A program made the position numbers and the translations under genes. The notes under the pieces were generated by a model that worked only from the letters and a program-made list of their open reading frames with translations, did not search any database and had not been told where the DNA came from. Below are positions 8,431 to 17,260 of a stretch of DNA of 37,842 nt, piece after piece (position 1 is the stretch's first letter; every line of letters starts with the position of its first letter). Source of the stretch: Rhodobacterales bacterium UBA3080 (GTDB taxonomy: Bacteria; Pseudomonadota; Alphaproteobacteria; Rhodobacterales; Rhodobacteraceae). The stretch is taken from the NCBI GenBank assembly GCA_002366645.1, contig DFBM01000172.1:1-37842 (forward strand). The letters run 5' to 3'.

Positions 8431-9084
8431 AGTACCCTGAACCGATAACCAACGCCCCTAATGGTTTCGATCATTTCGGCCCCAGCTTCTTTCGAAGACG
8501 GCTAATATGCACTTCGATTGTGTTACTTCCCACTTCGGCACTAAAATCGTAAAGGCGATTTTCGAACGAAAGTTTGGACAAGATTGCGCTCGGTTGCTGA
8601 AGTAGGGCCTCGAATAAGGTCCACTCGCGGGCGGTTAACACAATCGAGCGACCGTCGCGATAAATGCTACGAGCAGCGTTGTCGATATCAGGGTCGCCAA
8701 GTGTAATTCGGGGATTTGGGTTTCCGGCGTAGCGTCTTGAAACAGCAGCTATGCGAGCGGACAATTCCGGCAGATTAAAAGGCATCGCCAAATAGTCGTC
8801 CGCGCCCGCGTTTAGGCCCGCAATCCTAATGGAAATCTGATCATGGGCAGTAAGGATAATCACCGGAACAACGCTGCCACCCGCGCCTAATTTGCGTAAA
8901 AAATCGAGATATGCACCATCGGGCAGCATCAAATCCAGCAATAGAAGGTCGTATGTTACCAAGTTCACATGCACTTCGGCGTCCCCTAAGCGTCGCGCCC
9001 AGTCCACAGCATGACCGTCAGCTATAATTTGGTCCCGAACGGCTGCCCAAGGATTTCATCATCATCTGTCAACAAAATGCGCAT
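8427..9084 (-). pseudogene. OmpR/QseB-type response regulator, decayed
   Basis: The remains of a receiver plus winged-helix DNA-binding regulator. ATG 9084 begins MRILLTDDDEILG; near 9047 a base is missing and the sequence continues one frame over as AAVRDQIIADGHAVDW. The phospho-acceptor Asp is in LLLDLMLPDG. The invariant switch lysine is lost, since GADDYLAMPF has Met where KPF is expected. The winged helix follows (LTAREWTLFEALL, NTIEVHISRLRKKLG). Near 8475 a second single-base loss in a G run shifts the frame; the proper tail EMIETIRGVGYRFRVL then reads to a TGA that overlaps the kinase ATG at 8430. With two frameshifts and a missing key residue it is almost certainly inactive. Confidence 0.9.
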
Positions 9085-9135
9085 GCGATATCACTTTGGA
9101 TTCCAACTGACGGATTTATAGCGGCCAAACCTTAC

Positions 9136-9185
9136 GCGAACCTGAAGCAGATAAGCATCCTCCGTAAGGTTGGCTTCAGGTTCGC
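9136..9185. promoter_or_regulatory. Inverted repeat, likely operator between divergent genes
   Basis: GCGAACCTGAAGC (9136-9148) and its exact reverse complement GCTTCAGGTTCGC (9173-9185) form a perfect 13-bp inverted repeat with 24 bases between. A second element overlaps it: CCTTACG at 9130-9136 and CGTAAGG at 9163-9169. The site lies between the divergent starts of the response regulator (9084) and the PepSY gene (9228). No T-run follows, so an operator is more likely than a terminator. The natural binder would be the regulator encoded beside it, which is inferred. Confidence 0.6.
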
Positions 9186-9227
9186 ACTCTAGGTTCTATG
9201 GAAAGAAACGTAAATCAGGAGTTCCCG

Positions 9228-9431
9228 ATGGTGAATTGGCGTCCACAGGTTGAGCTTCTGGAAATTCTGAGCGTTCAAGGATGGGCTGTCGAGAGAATAA
9301 AGATTGATGATGGATGCTACGAGGCCAAGGTTCTCGATCAGCAAGGTCGTCACATCGAGGCGCTTTTCAATCCTGTAACATTTGAAATCGTAAAACTGGA
9401 ACTCGAAGATCAAAAAAATGACAAATTCTGA
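9228..9431 (+). CDS. PepSY-domain protein, lacking a signal peptide
   Basis: A single PepSY domain (WAVERIKIDDGCYEAKVLD, then GRHIEALFNPVTFEIVKLE), 67 residues. I chose ATG 9228 over the in-frame ATG 9198 because AGGAG at 9217-9221 is perfectly spaced for it; the extra ten residues (MERNVNQEFP) look like leader sequence. Proteins of this type next to cytochrome b561 and two-component genes normally carry a secretion signal, but neither start provides one, so the N-terminus may have been lost. It overlaps the cytochrome b561 start (9418) by 14 bases. A role in periplasmic redox sensing or inhibition is known only loosely for the family. Confidence 0.72.
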   Translation: MVNWRPQVELLEILSVQGWAVERIKIDDGCYEAKVLDQQGRHIEALFNPVTFEIVKLELEDQKNDKF

Positions 9432-9960
9432 CATCAAAGTATGGGACCCGATGGTTCGGGTGTTTCACTGGGGACTGGTCCTCAGCTTTGCCTTTGCATG
9501 GATTACGGCGGAAAGCTGGAAAGACATGCACCTGTGGGCCGGGTACGCCGCCGCGGCATTGATCGGTTTTCGTCTGTTCTGGGGTTCGATTGGGTCAAGA
9601 TATGCCCGTTTCACACAATTTGTACGCAGTCCAGCTACGGCAAAGAATTATGCGTACGCGATGTTACGCGGACAGGAGACAAGATACATCGGGTACAACC
9701 CACTTGGCGGCTTGATGGTTCTCGCGTTGCTTGCTGGATTCTCCGGCACCGCATGGAGTGGCTGGATGATGACACTTGCTGGCTACAAGAATTCAAATTG
9801 GCTTGAGGAAGCGCACGAGTTTCTGGCCGGGTTCATGTTGGCGATGGTTACGGTTCACGTTGCTGGCGTTATTTTTGCCAGCGTTCGGCATAATGAAAAT
9901 TTGGTCCGGGCGATGTTCACGGGCAGAAAGCATTCTGCTGGTCCCGATGATGTCTCCTAA
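9418..9960 (+). CDS. Cytochrome b561-type membrane cytochrome
   Basis: A 180-residue di-heme membrane cytochrome of the prokaryotic b561/Ni-Fe hydrogenase b-subunit type, passing electrons between quinols and a periplasmic partner. The segments run VWDPMVRVFHWGLVLSFAFAW, MHLWAGYAAAALIGFRLFWG, GGLMVLALLAGFSGTAWSG and EEAHEFLAGFMLAMVTVHVAGV. The expected heme ligands are His17, His38, His133 and His147. The usual GHNP motif before the third helix reads GYNP. It overlaps the PepSY gene by 14 bases and the truncated b561 copy by 14 bases, so the three were one operon. No partner cytochrome c is left in the window. Confidence 0.9.
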   Translation: MTNSDIKVWDPMVRVFHWGLVLSFAFAWITAESWKDMHLWAGYAAAALIGFRLFWGSIGSRYARFTQFVRSPATAKNYAYAMLRGQETRYIGYNPLGGLMVLALLAGFSGTAWSGWMMTLAGYKNSNWLEEAHEFLAGFMLAMVTVHVAGVIFASVRHNENLVRAMFTGRKHSAGPDDVS

Positions 9961-10360
9961 ATCAGGCAATGATATCGCGTATGGTTGCGAAGCCGGCGTA
10001 AATATCTCGGGCTGGATAACGGTCTGGGACACGCTGGTTCGTGTTTTCCATTGGTCATTGGTGGTGGCGGTATCAATCGCGGTACTCACAGGAATTGTGT
10101 TGGGGGCAACTTGGATTGAAATATATATCTTGGCAGGCGGCGGTGCGGTTGCCTTAATCCTCATGCGCATTCTATGGGGGGCAGTGGGCAGCACTTACGC
10201 GCATTTTCGTCATTCGTCATTCGTCGTTGGTCCACGCGCTACATGGCGGGCCATTCAGGACCTACGTAATGGTAGCGCACCTCCACGACGCTGGCAGTGG
10301 CCGCAGGTGTCGAACGTGTGTATAGATGTTTCAAACTGTACCCGTTCGAATTTAGCCTAG
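9947..10360 (+). pseudogene. Second cytochrome b561 gene, truncated
   Basis: The first half of a second b561: ITVWDTLVRVFHWSLVVAV, then WIEIYILAGGGAVALILMRILWG and GPRATWRAIQDLRNG. After about residue 110 the frame changes to unrelated sequence (PPRRWQWPQVSN onward) and stops at 10360. The third and fourth helices with their heme ligands are missing in all frames. The second heme ligand position has Tyr (EIYILAG) where the intact neighbour has His (MHLWAGY). It starts at ATG 9947, 14 bases inside the intact gene. A deletion that removed the second half, ending close to the nadC stop, is the simplest explanation. Confidence 0.8.
10207..10227. repeat. Three 7-bp tandem repeats
   Basis: TCGTCAT, TCGTCAT, TCGTCGT stand head to tail inside the truncated b561 gene, encoding FRHSSFV. 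Slippage here could have altered the frame, but the frame across the repeat still reads as cytochrome on both sides. It is a minor feature. Confidence 0.6.
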
Positions 10361-10374
10361 TAAAGGCGAACGGG
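10341..10374. repeat. 8-bp inverted repeat at the end of the truncated b561 gene
   Basis: CCCGTTCG (10341-10348) and CGAACGGG (10367-10374) can form a hairpin with an 18-base loop. It lies between the end of the truncated cytochrome reading frame and the nadC stop, which face each other. No T-run follows, so a terminator role is uncertain. It could also be scar sequence left by the deletion. Confidence 0.35.
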
Positions 10375-10420
10375 GCTGATTTAACAGATTTGAACGCGTG
10401 TAATATCGTTTTATGGCCTG

Positions 10421-11275
10421 TCAGCCAATATCTAACCCAAGGTCGAGCGTACTGGCGGAATGCGTTAAGGCTCCGGCAGAAATATAATCGACGCCGGTAG
10501 CGGACACCTCGGCGATGCGGGGGAGTTTCATATTTCCGGACGCTTCTGTGATTAGTCGACCGTTCGCCATCTTGACCGCCTCGACAAGATCGTTGCTGGC
10601 CATATTGTCGAGTAGCACAACATCCGCGCCGCCAGTTTCCAGAACTTCTTTTAGCTGAGCCAAGGTATCCACTTCGATCTCGATCCGCATCATATGGGAT
10701 GTAGCCGCGCGGGCACGCTGTAGAACCGCCTGAATTCCACCTGCGGCGGCGATGTGGTTATCTTTAATCAGGACCGCGTCGCCCAAGCCGAAGCGGTGAT
10801 TTGAGCCACCGCCGTGCAATACCGCTTGTTTTTCCAGTAACCGCAGACCCGGAGTTGTTTTTCTTGTGCAGGTTATCTTTGTCTGCGTGCCCTTTGTTCG
10901 GTCAACGAATGCTGCCGTTAGGGTCGCGATGCCTGACAGCCTTCCTAAGAAATTTAATGCCACCCGCTCGGCGCTTAAAATTGCGGCGGCGTCGCCCGAT
11001 ACTGTGAGTAGGGCGGTGCCGGATGCACAGGGGGCTCCGTCAAACAAGTGGGTTTCAATTTGCAATTCCGGATCGACAAGCGCGAAGGCTCGCTTGGCCA
11101 TTTGCATACCCGAGACGATACCACTTTCGCGCGCGACGATCCTTGCTGTCGTTTGCGTGCCCGCCGGAATTACGGCACGTGTGGTTACATCGCCCATTTG
11201 CCCCAAATCTTCGGTTAAGGCATTTAGGACGATGGGGTCTATCAGCAAATCTTGTAGTTCGGGGTGGTTTTGCAC
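10421..11275 (-). CDS. nadC: Nicotinate-nucleotide pyrophosphorylase (carboxylating) NadC
   Basis: NadC converts quinolinate and PRPP to nicotinate mononucleotide in NAD synthesis. The 284-residue protein has the standard length and motifs: EDLGQMGDVTTRAV at the N-terminus, the PRPP/quinolinate-binding TRKTTPGLRLLEKQAVLHGGG, the HR of SNHRFGL, and LIKDNHI. The barrel end has LLDNM and EASGNM followed by VDYISAGALTHS. The start is GTG at 11275 with AAGGA six bases upstream; no ATG is available before the upstream stop. It follows nadA by 38 bases and is probably co-transcribed with it. No lesions are seen. Confidence 0.97.
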   Translation of the reverse strand: MQNHPELQDLLIDPIVLNALTEDLGQMGDVTTRAVIPAGTQTTARIVARESGIVSGMQMAKRAFALVDPELQIETHLFDGAPCASGTALLTVSGDAAAILSAERVALNFLGRLSGIATLTAAFVDRTKGTQTKITCTRKTTPGLRLLEKQAVLHGGGSNHRFGLGDAVLIKDNHIAAAGGIQAVLQRARAATSHMMRIEIEVDTLAQLKEVLETGGADVVLLDNMASNDLVEAVKMANGRLITEASGNMKLPRIAEVSATGVDYISAGALTHSASTLDLGLDIG

Positions 11276-11313
11276 CGTTAATCCTTCAGGCTGTAGCGTT
11301 TAGTAGATTGCGA

Positions 11314-12375
11314 TTAGATTTTCAGGTCAATCATTCGCTGAATGGCGCGTCGCGCATCTTCGGCAATCGCAGGATCAATGGTGACCTCTTCGCTCATGGT
11401 GTGCAAGGACCACAGAATTTTTTCCAGCGTTATTTTCTGCATGTAGGGGCAGAGGTTGCATGGCCCGAGAAATTCGACTTCGGGCACCTCGGCAGACACA
11501 TTGGCGCTCATGGAGCACTCCGTCACCAACAACACCTTTTCAGGTTTATTTTCACGGACATAACGTACCATGTCATTGGTTGAGCCGGCGAAATCTGCCT
11601 CCGCCACCACGTCGACCGGACACTCCGGGTGTGCGATTATGGTCGCCTCGGGTGTGTGGCTTCGAAATTCCCGTAGCTCTTGGGCTGTGAAGCGTTCGTG
11701 TACGATACAAGCACCTTCCCAGTACACGATACGCTTGTCTGTCTGGTTGGCGATGTTACGGGCAAGGTGAGCGTCCGGCGCCATGATCACAGTGTCCCCC
11801 TCCAGCGAATTCACAACTTCAAGGGCGTTCGCCGAAGTACAACAGATATCGGACACGGCCTTTATCTCGGCAGTCGTATTTACATAGGTTACGACTGGGG
11901 CACCGGGGTACTCGGCGCGGAGCTTGGCGATGTCGGCGGCCGTGATCGAGCTCGCAAGAGAGCATCCGGCGCTGCTGTCGGGGATTAGAACGGTTTTGGA
12001 GGGGTTCAAGGCTTTGGACGTTTCCGCCATAAAATGTACGCCAGCCTGAACAATAATGTCGGCGTCAACTTTGGTCGCCGCAATCGCTAATTGCAGACTA
12101 TCGCCCACGACATCGGAAACGCCGCCATAGATGTCAGCAGTCATATAGTTGTGCCCAAGTATAGCGGCGTTCTTTTCTTTTTTTAGCTTGTTTATGGCCA
12201 AAATATAGGGCGCGTGGCGCATCCAGTCAGCCTCGGGGATAACGTTGGAAACCTTGGCATAAATATCTATGGTAGCATCGAATGCGGCCTGTGACGGTTC
12301 TAAGTCGAAAGATTTGGCTAGTTGACTTTTTATGTCGCTTTGTTGTGTTGCCGCGCGGCTAATCTGAAGATCCAT
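11314..12375 (-). CDS. nadA: Quinolinate synthase NadA
   Basis: NadA condenses iminoaspartate with dihydroxyacetone phosphate to quinolinate, using an oxygen-sensitive 4Fe-4S cluster. The 353-residue protein has the triplicated fold and the cysteine-bearing motifs SSAGCSLASSI, ICCTSANALEVV and GPCNLCPYMQKITL, which supply the three cluster ligands. HNYMTADIYGGVSDVVGDS and MAPDAHLARNIA are further signatures. The start ATG 12375 gives MDLQISRAATQQ. NadB, which would make iminoaspartate, is not between nadA and nadC here. The 212 bases upstream hold its promoter region and an imperfect GGAG/CTCC inverted repeat that I cannot assign. Confidence 0.97.
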   Translation of the reverse strand: MDLQISRAATQQSDIKSQLAKSFDLEPSQAAFDATIDIYAKVSNVIPEADWMRHAPYILAINKLKKEKNAAILGHNYMTADIYGGVSDVVGDSLQLAIAATKVDADIIVQAGVHFMAETSKALNPSKTVLIPDSSAGCSLASSITAADIAKLRAEYPGAPVVTYVNTTAEIKAVSDICCTSANALEVVNSLEGDTVIMAPDAHLARNIANQTDKRIVYWEGACIVHERFTAQELREFRSHTPEATIIAHPECPVDVVAEADFAGSTNDMVRYVRENKPEKVLLVTECSMSANVSAEVPEVEFLGPCNLCPYMQKITLEKILWSLHTMSEEVTIDPAIAEDARRAIQRMIDLKI

Positions 12376-12587
12376 ATCGTATTTCGATCCGTTGTTTAGT
12401 TTGGCAGGAGGCGAGATGACTCCTTGATTTAGTACGTCACCTAGGCAGTATTTTTGCCAAGCTCAAGGGAAACGGCCGTTTGAAGTCACATTTTGTTTGA
12501 TTTCAAGGCAATTTGACACAGCAAACGCCTGTCGAATCCAGACTTGCCGCTATTCGGTTAAAAAGTGGGCGAAAAGCCGCGAAACCT

Positions 12588-15500
12588 TCAGTGATGCCCT
12601 TTTTTGAAACCTGTAGCGCCGATATCATCCAGAATGACGTACAACGATGGCAAAGCTAGCAGAACAAGCGATGTCGACATGGACAAACCGAAAACCAGCG
12701 AAATTACTAACGGAATGATGGATGCCGCTTGAGCACTAGTTTCCAGCAGAAGGGGAACCATTCCAGCAATCGTAGTTGTCGTCGATATGAATATCGGCCG
12801 TGTGCGCGCACGACTGGCTTTGCCTGCTGACACTATGGTTTCAGCACCTTCGAGACGGAACTTGTTGATGTATTGCATCAACAGGATCGAGTTGTTTACG
12901 ACAATTCCCGCTAGCGAGGCAGCGCCGATCAGTGAAGGCATGGAGATGTCGTACCCCATCAGTACATGCCCCCAAATCGACCCGATCAGTGCGAGCGGTA
13001 TTGCTAGCATGACGATTACCGTTTCGATATAGCTACGGAACTGGAACGACAGTATCAGGAAGACGCCCAGCATCCCGATACCTAACCCGCGTGCAATTGA
13101 TCTGGCTGTTTCGGCGGTCGAGGCAACCTGACCCAGGAAATCAACTTCCAGATCGGGGAAGTCCGCTTCGAATTCCGGTAGCCACGTGTTTTGCAGGTCC
13201 GTCATCAACGCACCGGCGTTTGCTGTGCCGGCGTCGACATTCGCTTTGACCGTTACCGTCCGGATCCCGTCAATAAGTGTGATCTTGGGGCCCAGTCGCG
13301 ATTTTCGGTAACGTCAGTGACAACGTCGAGTGGAACAGGTTGACCGGTGCGCGAGATAACCATCGCATTGTCCAGACTATCGAGCGAAGTACGTTCCGCC
13401 GCGGACTGGCTTACCGTGATTTCGATACTTTGGTCGCCCAGTTGCAAGCTGTTTACGACATCTCCCAGCATGCCGGAACGCAATTGCGATGCAACAGACT
13501 CGCTGGTGAAGCCAAGGGCGTTTGCGCCGTCAGACAAGGTTAACTGTCTTTGCGGCTTCCCGGGGCGCAGGTCATCCATCACGTTGAAAACGCCGACATA
13601 ACCGTTCAGAAAATCTACCAAACCTTGTGAAGCCATCTTCATTTCATCGAGATCATCACCTTGAAAACGGATTTCGATCGGAACGCCCGCCGGACCAAAT
13701 CCGGGCTCCTGAATGGACATGTTGATCAGCCCGAATATCGAACCGGCTTCTTGGCGCCAAAGCGGAATCAACACGTCGAGCGTTGTGGCGCGTGTCTCGG
13801 CGGTCAGCAAATCCACACCGATAGTCGCAACATGCGGACCACTTTCACCCGCGCTCATATTTTCGTTAAATCGCACCTGAACAGCTTGCACCAGATTTTG
13901 TCCATCTGGCTGCTCGAGATCGTCGTTAATTCGCATCAGCGCATCAACAACCTGTGCCACAGCTTCTTCGGTTCTCGCTAGCGGGGTGCCTTGTGGCAAC
14001 AAGATACGTGCCTCAAGCAAGTCGCCCTCCATTTCGGGCATCGCTTCCATTTTGATGTTGCCGCCCGCGAAAAAGCCGACGGATCCGAGAAGGATAATGA
14101 TCAGTAATCCGAGCACTGCATATCGCGCCTTGATTGCAGCATCGGCCCCCTTGCCAACTCCTTCGCGGAACACTTCGAAGCCGCCGTCAAAAACCCGTGC
14201 GAACCCACCGGGTTCATTGGAAACCACGTATGCGATAGGGGATTTCAGGTGGTGCGGAAGTATCCAGAAGGCCTCGATCAGGCTGGCAGCAAGCGCAGCC
14301 AGCAAGACGATGGGCATAACTTCGAGTACGGTTCCGAGTTCACCGGACAAAAATGACAATGGACCAAATACCGCAACCGTCGTCAGGAATGATGACATGA
14401 CACCCGGCAATATCTGTTTAACCCCGTGCGTCACGGTACCCAGTGGCGAACCCCCGTGACGTGCGTGTTCCGAAATACTGTCGGTAATCACGACCGAGTC
14501 GTCCATTACGATGCCAATAGCAACCAGCAAACCAACGAGCGTGATCATGTTAAGTGACAGTCCGGATATCGCCATAACCGTGAACGATCCGGCAAAAGCA
14601 ATAGGTAGACCAAGGATCGCCCAAATTGCTAGGCGAGGGCGGTAAAACAGGCTCATCGTGGCCGCCACAAGTATTAGGCCAAGGATTCCGTTGCTTACCA
14701 ACATTTTCAGGCGTTCTTCGACAATCGACGTCATGTCTTGCGTGATTGTAAGCGATACACCGTCACCCAGTTCCAAGCGTTCCGTATCAAGGAATTCGGC
14801 AATGCCCGCCATCACCGTTATTGCATCACTATCCTTGTTTTTGTGGATTTCAAGTATCAGTGCCCGCTCACCATTAAAGGTGATCTTTTCCTCGACGAGA
14901 TCGTAGGTCTCGGTGATTTCGGCAATGTCTCCGAGTGCGAGTTCTCCGCCGGTTTGACCTGACAAAACAACAAGTTGGCGCAGGTCTTCAATCGACCTAC
15001 TCTGATTTACGAACCGCAACTGCACGTCTTGGGCTTCGGACTCGATCGTCCCCAGCGGCATGTCGATATTCTGTTGGCGGATCAGGCGCGAGATATCGGC
15101 GACGGACAGACCGTATTGCTGCAACAAGTCCCGAGAAACCTCGATTTGCCATTGGCGTTGAGGCAACCCCTTTACGCGAACCGCGGCAACGGCGTCGATT
15201 TGGAACAGCTTTTGTTCAAGGGTGTTTGCGTAACTTTCCAGATCGGCAAACGACATCTCGCCATGGACAGCAAGCGCCGAAACCAGATCTGTTGTGTGCA
15301 GGCGGCTGATGATCGGCGCATCTGCATTCGTTGGGAAATCTGTGATGGCGTTGATTTCGGTGTCGACTTCGTCAAGGAAACGGCCGACATCGCCACCAGG
15401 GCTCATCTTGGCCACGGCACTGGCGACGTTGTCTTGTGCTGTGCAGGTGAGCTCTTCGAGATTGCTTACGCCCTTCAGCGCGTCGGATACCCGTAGGCAG

Positions 15501-15682
15501 ATTGCATCCTCGACATCGGCCGCACTGGCGCCACGATAGGCGATTGTTATGTTTGCCTCGGTCGGGGAACAGTCGGGAAAAGTCTCGCGCAGCAGAGTTG
15601 GTGACGCGAAAACGCCCAACGCCAGCAGAACGATCAGCAGTAGATTAGAGGCCGTCGGGTGCCCGGCAAACCAGCGGATCAT
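12588..15682 (-). pseudogene. RND efflux pump inner-membrane subunit, one frameshift
   Basis: An AcrB-family proton-driven transporter of about 1030 residues, full length apart from one break. ATG 15682 begins MIRWFAGHPTASNLLLIVLL. The proton-relay helix is present (LVGLLVAIGIVMDDSVVITDS, with the double Asp). The first frame stops at 13253 after VTENRDWAPRSHLL. The second frame takes over in the same region as PKITLIDGIRTVTVKAN and runs to 12588 with the remaining helices. One missing G in the GGGCCCC run near 13287-13293 explains the shift: TGG GGC CCC AAG would give W-G-P-K. The ATG overlaps the adaptor stop. The single homopolymer indel could be an assembly error, but the adaptor is also broken. 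Confidence 0.85.
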
Positions 15683-16992
15683 TTCGCTTCTCCAGCCGCT
15701 TTAACTTGCAAAGCCTGCTCCGTTGCGGCGTCTCGCTGCGGATCGAGCAATATGCCTGATATCGCGGGAACGATATCGTCAAGGATCACGATGTCGCCCG
15801 CATCCAGACCGGAAAGGATGACTGCCATGTCGTCTTGCCGGAACGAGACTTCGACCTGACGTCTCTCCAAGCGGTTGTCAGCATCAACGAGGTAAACCCA
15901 ACCCTCGTGAATTGCCTCCTGCGGAATAACAAGTAGCGGGTCGGAATCGATCCTAAGAGCCCCCTCAACATACATCCCTTTGGGAAGCGATGGGTTGTCG
16001 TGCGGGTTTTCCATGTCTTGGGGCTGCGTAATGCTTAAAACAACACGAACGGTACGGGTAGCCGGGTCAATTCCGTTGGCAATACGGATCACGTCGGCGT
16101 CCCATGTCTGGCTCTGGTCGACAAGTTGAACTCTGGCGTCCAGCAAGGCGATGTTCAATTCATCTCCGTCGCTAGGTACTTCAGTTAGAACGCGCCGCAG
16201 GTCCTGCATGGGCACCTGCAAGATAACTTCTGCAGTTTCGATACTGTCTCCGCTAAACAGAACCTGACCCGGGTTAATATACTGATGTGTCTCGACTTTG
16301 ACATCACTTACCCGCAAATCAAAGGGCGCGAAAACCTTGGTGTCTTCTAGGTCCAACTCAACCAATGCACGTTTGGCGAACGCCCTGTCTTTTTGTGCTT
16401 CCAGACGTACTAGTTGAACCGGAATTATGTTTTGCTGGTTTTCGAGGGACTGGACAGCCTGCCTTTGTTACAATGTCGAGCGAAGGAGTGTGTCGAAAAC
16501 GGTTTGCGATATTGCTCCAGATGACACCAACACACGTGAGCGCTCCAATTCTATTTCGGCAAGATCAAGACGCTGCTGCTCAAGCTCGAGGAGCGCCGTC
16601 ACATTTGCCTGTTCTTGTTTGGACTGCGCCATTTCGGCGTCAATGCCCGCGATATCTACATCGGCTTCTGCCAAAGCCAATTCGTAAAATCCGGGGTCGG
16701 TTTCAAGTAACAACGTACCCTTGGGCAAAATCGATCCACTTTCGAGATCTTCGTGGCGATAAATAACATGCCCTTTAACATTCGAGACAGCGGTCCATGT
16801 CGTGCTTGGATTAGCAGAGCCGAACCCGGACGCTTTTACGTTGAAGGGCAGGTGGTTGGCTTCGATAACGTTGACGCTGCGGGCAACTTCCTCAGCCACG
16901 AAACGTTGAGGCGGTTTCTTGTTGGAAACAAAAGTCGCAACAATTGCAATCCCTACGATCAAAGATAACAGGAGATAGCAAATCGTTTCCAT
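15679..16992 (-). pseudogene. RND efflux periplasmic adaptor (HlyD/AcrA family), nonsense mutation
   Basis: A membrane-fusion protein that would link the RND pump to an outer-membrane channel. ATG 16992 begins METICYLLLSLIVGIAIVATF, a membrane anchor. The first lipoyl-like half and a coiled coil follow (LALAEADVDIAGIDAEMAQSK, ELEQQRLDLAEIELERS). A TAA at 16470-16468 interrupts DTLLRSTL*QRQAV in frame. The same frame then continues through ENQQNIIPVQLV, the second half of the coiled coil and the beta-barrel to 15679. The lesion is a substitution, most simply CAA to TAA, not an indel. A downstream restart would lack the anchor, so a working adaptor is unlikely. The end overlaps the pump ATG. 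Confidence 0.87.
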
Positions 16993-17225
16993 GTTTTTGT
17001 TTTGACTGGGGTGTTTGCCATTGTTTTGTCTCTACCTGTTCTCGGAAGTGCGTTGTTGCCCAGTTGATGTTGCGCTCGGCTTTAGTACGTTACTACATGG
17101 GATACAACAATAAGTTAGTCAATAATAACCTAAATGTTTTGAGGGGTTTTCTTTGAATGCGCATTCCGTTCGCAATTCCAGTACATTCCATATCTTGTGC
17201 TTAGAGTTTTCCCCATCAATACTAG

Positions 17226-17233
17226 CTAATTAG
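17226..17233. promoter_or_regulatory. Short palindrome upstream of the GcvT-fused oxidoreductase
   Basis: CTAATTAG is an 8-bp palindrome about 30 bases before ATG 17261. It is short enough to arise by chance and no regulator is known, so it is listed only as a possible site. The ribosome binding site AAAGGAA is at 17247-17253. Confidence 0.2.
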
Positions 17234-17260
17234 TCCGAGTATAGGCAAAGGAACCACGAT

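Noticed and set aside
13250..13300. Programmed frameshift in the RND pump gene
   Set aside because: No slippery heptamer or downstream structure is evident, RND pumps are not known to use frameshifting, and the adaptor of the same pump has an unrelated nonsense codon.
8045..16470. Reassignment of TAA to glutamine
   Set aside because: TAA ends several normal genes at their expected family ends in this window, such as murA (2040-2042) and nadA (11316-11314). The premature TAA codons occur only in genes with other lesions.
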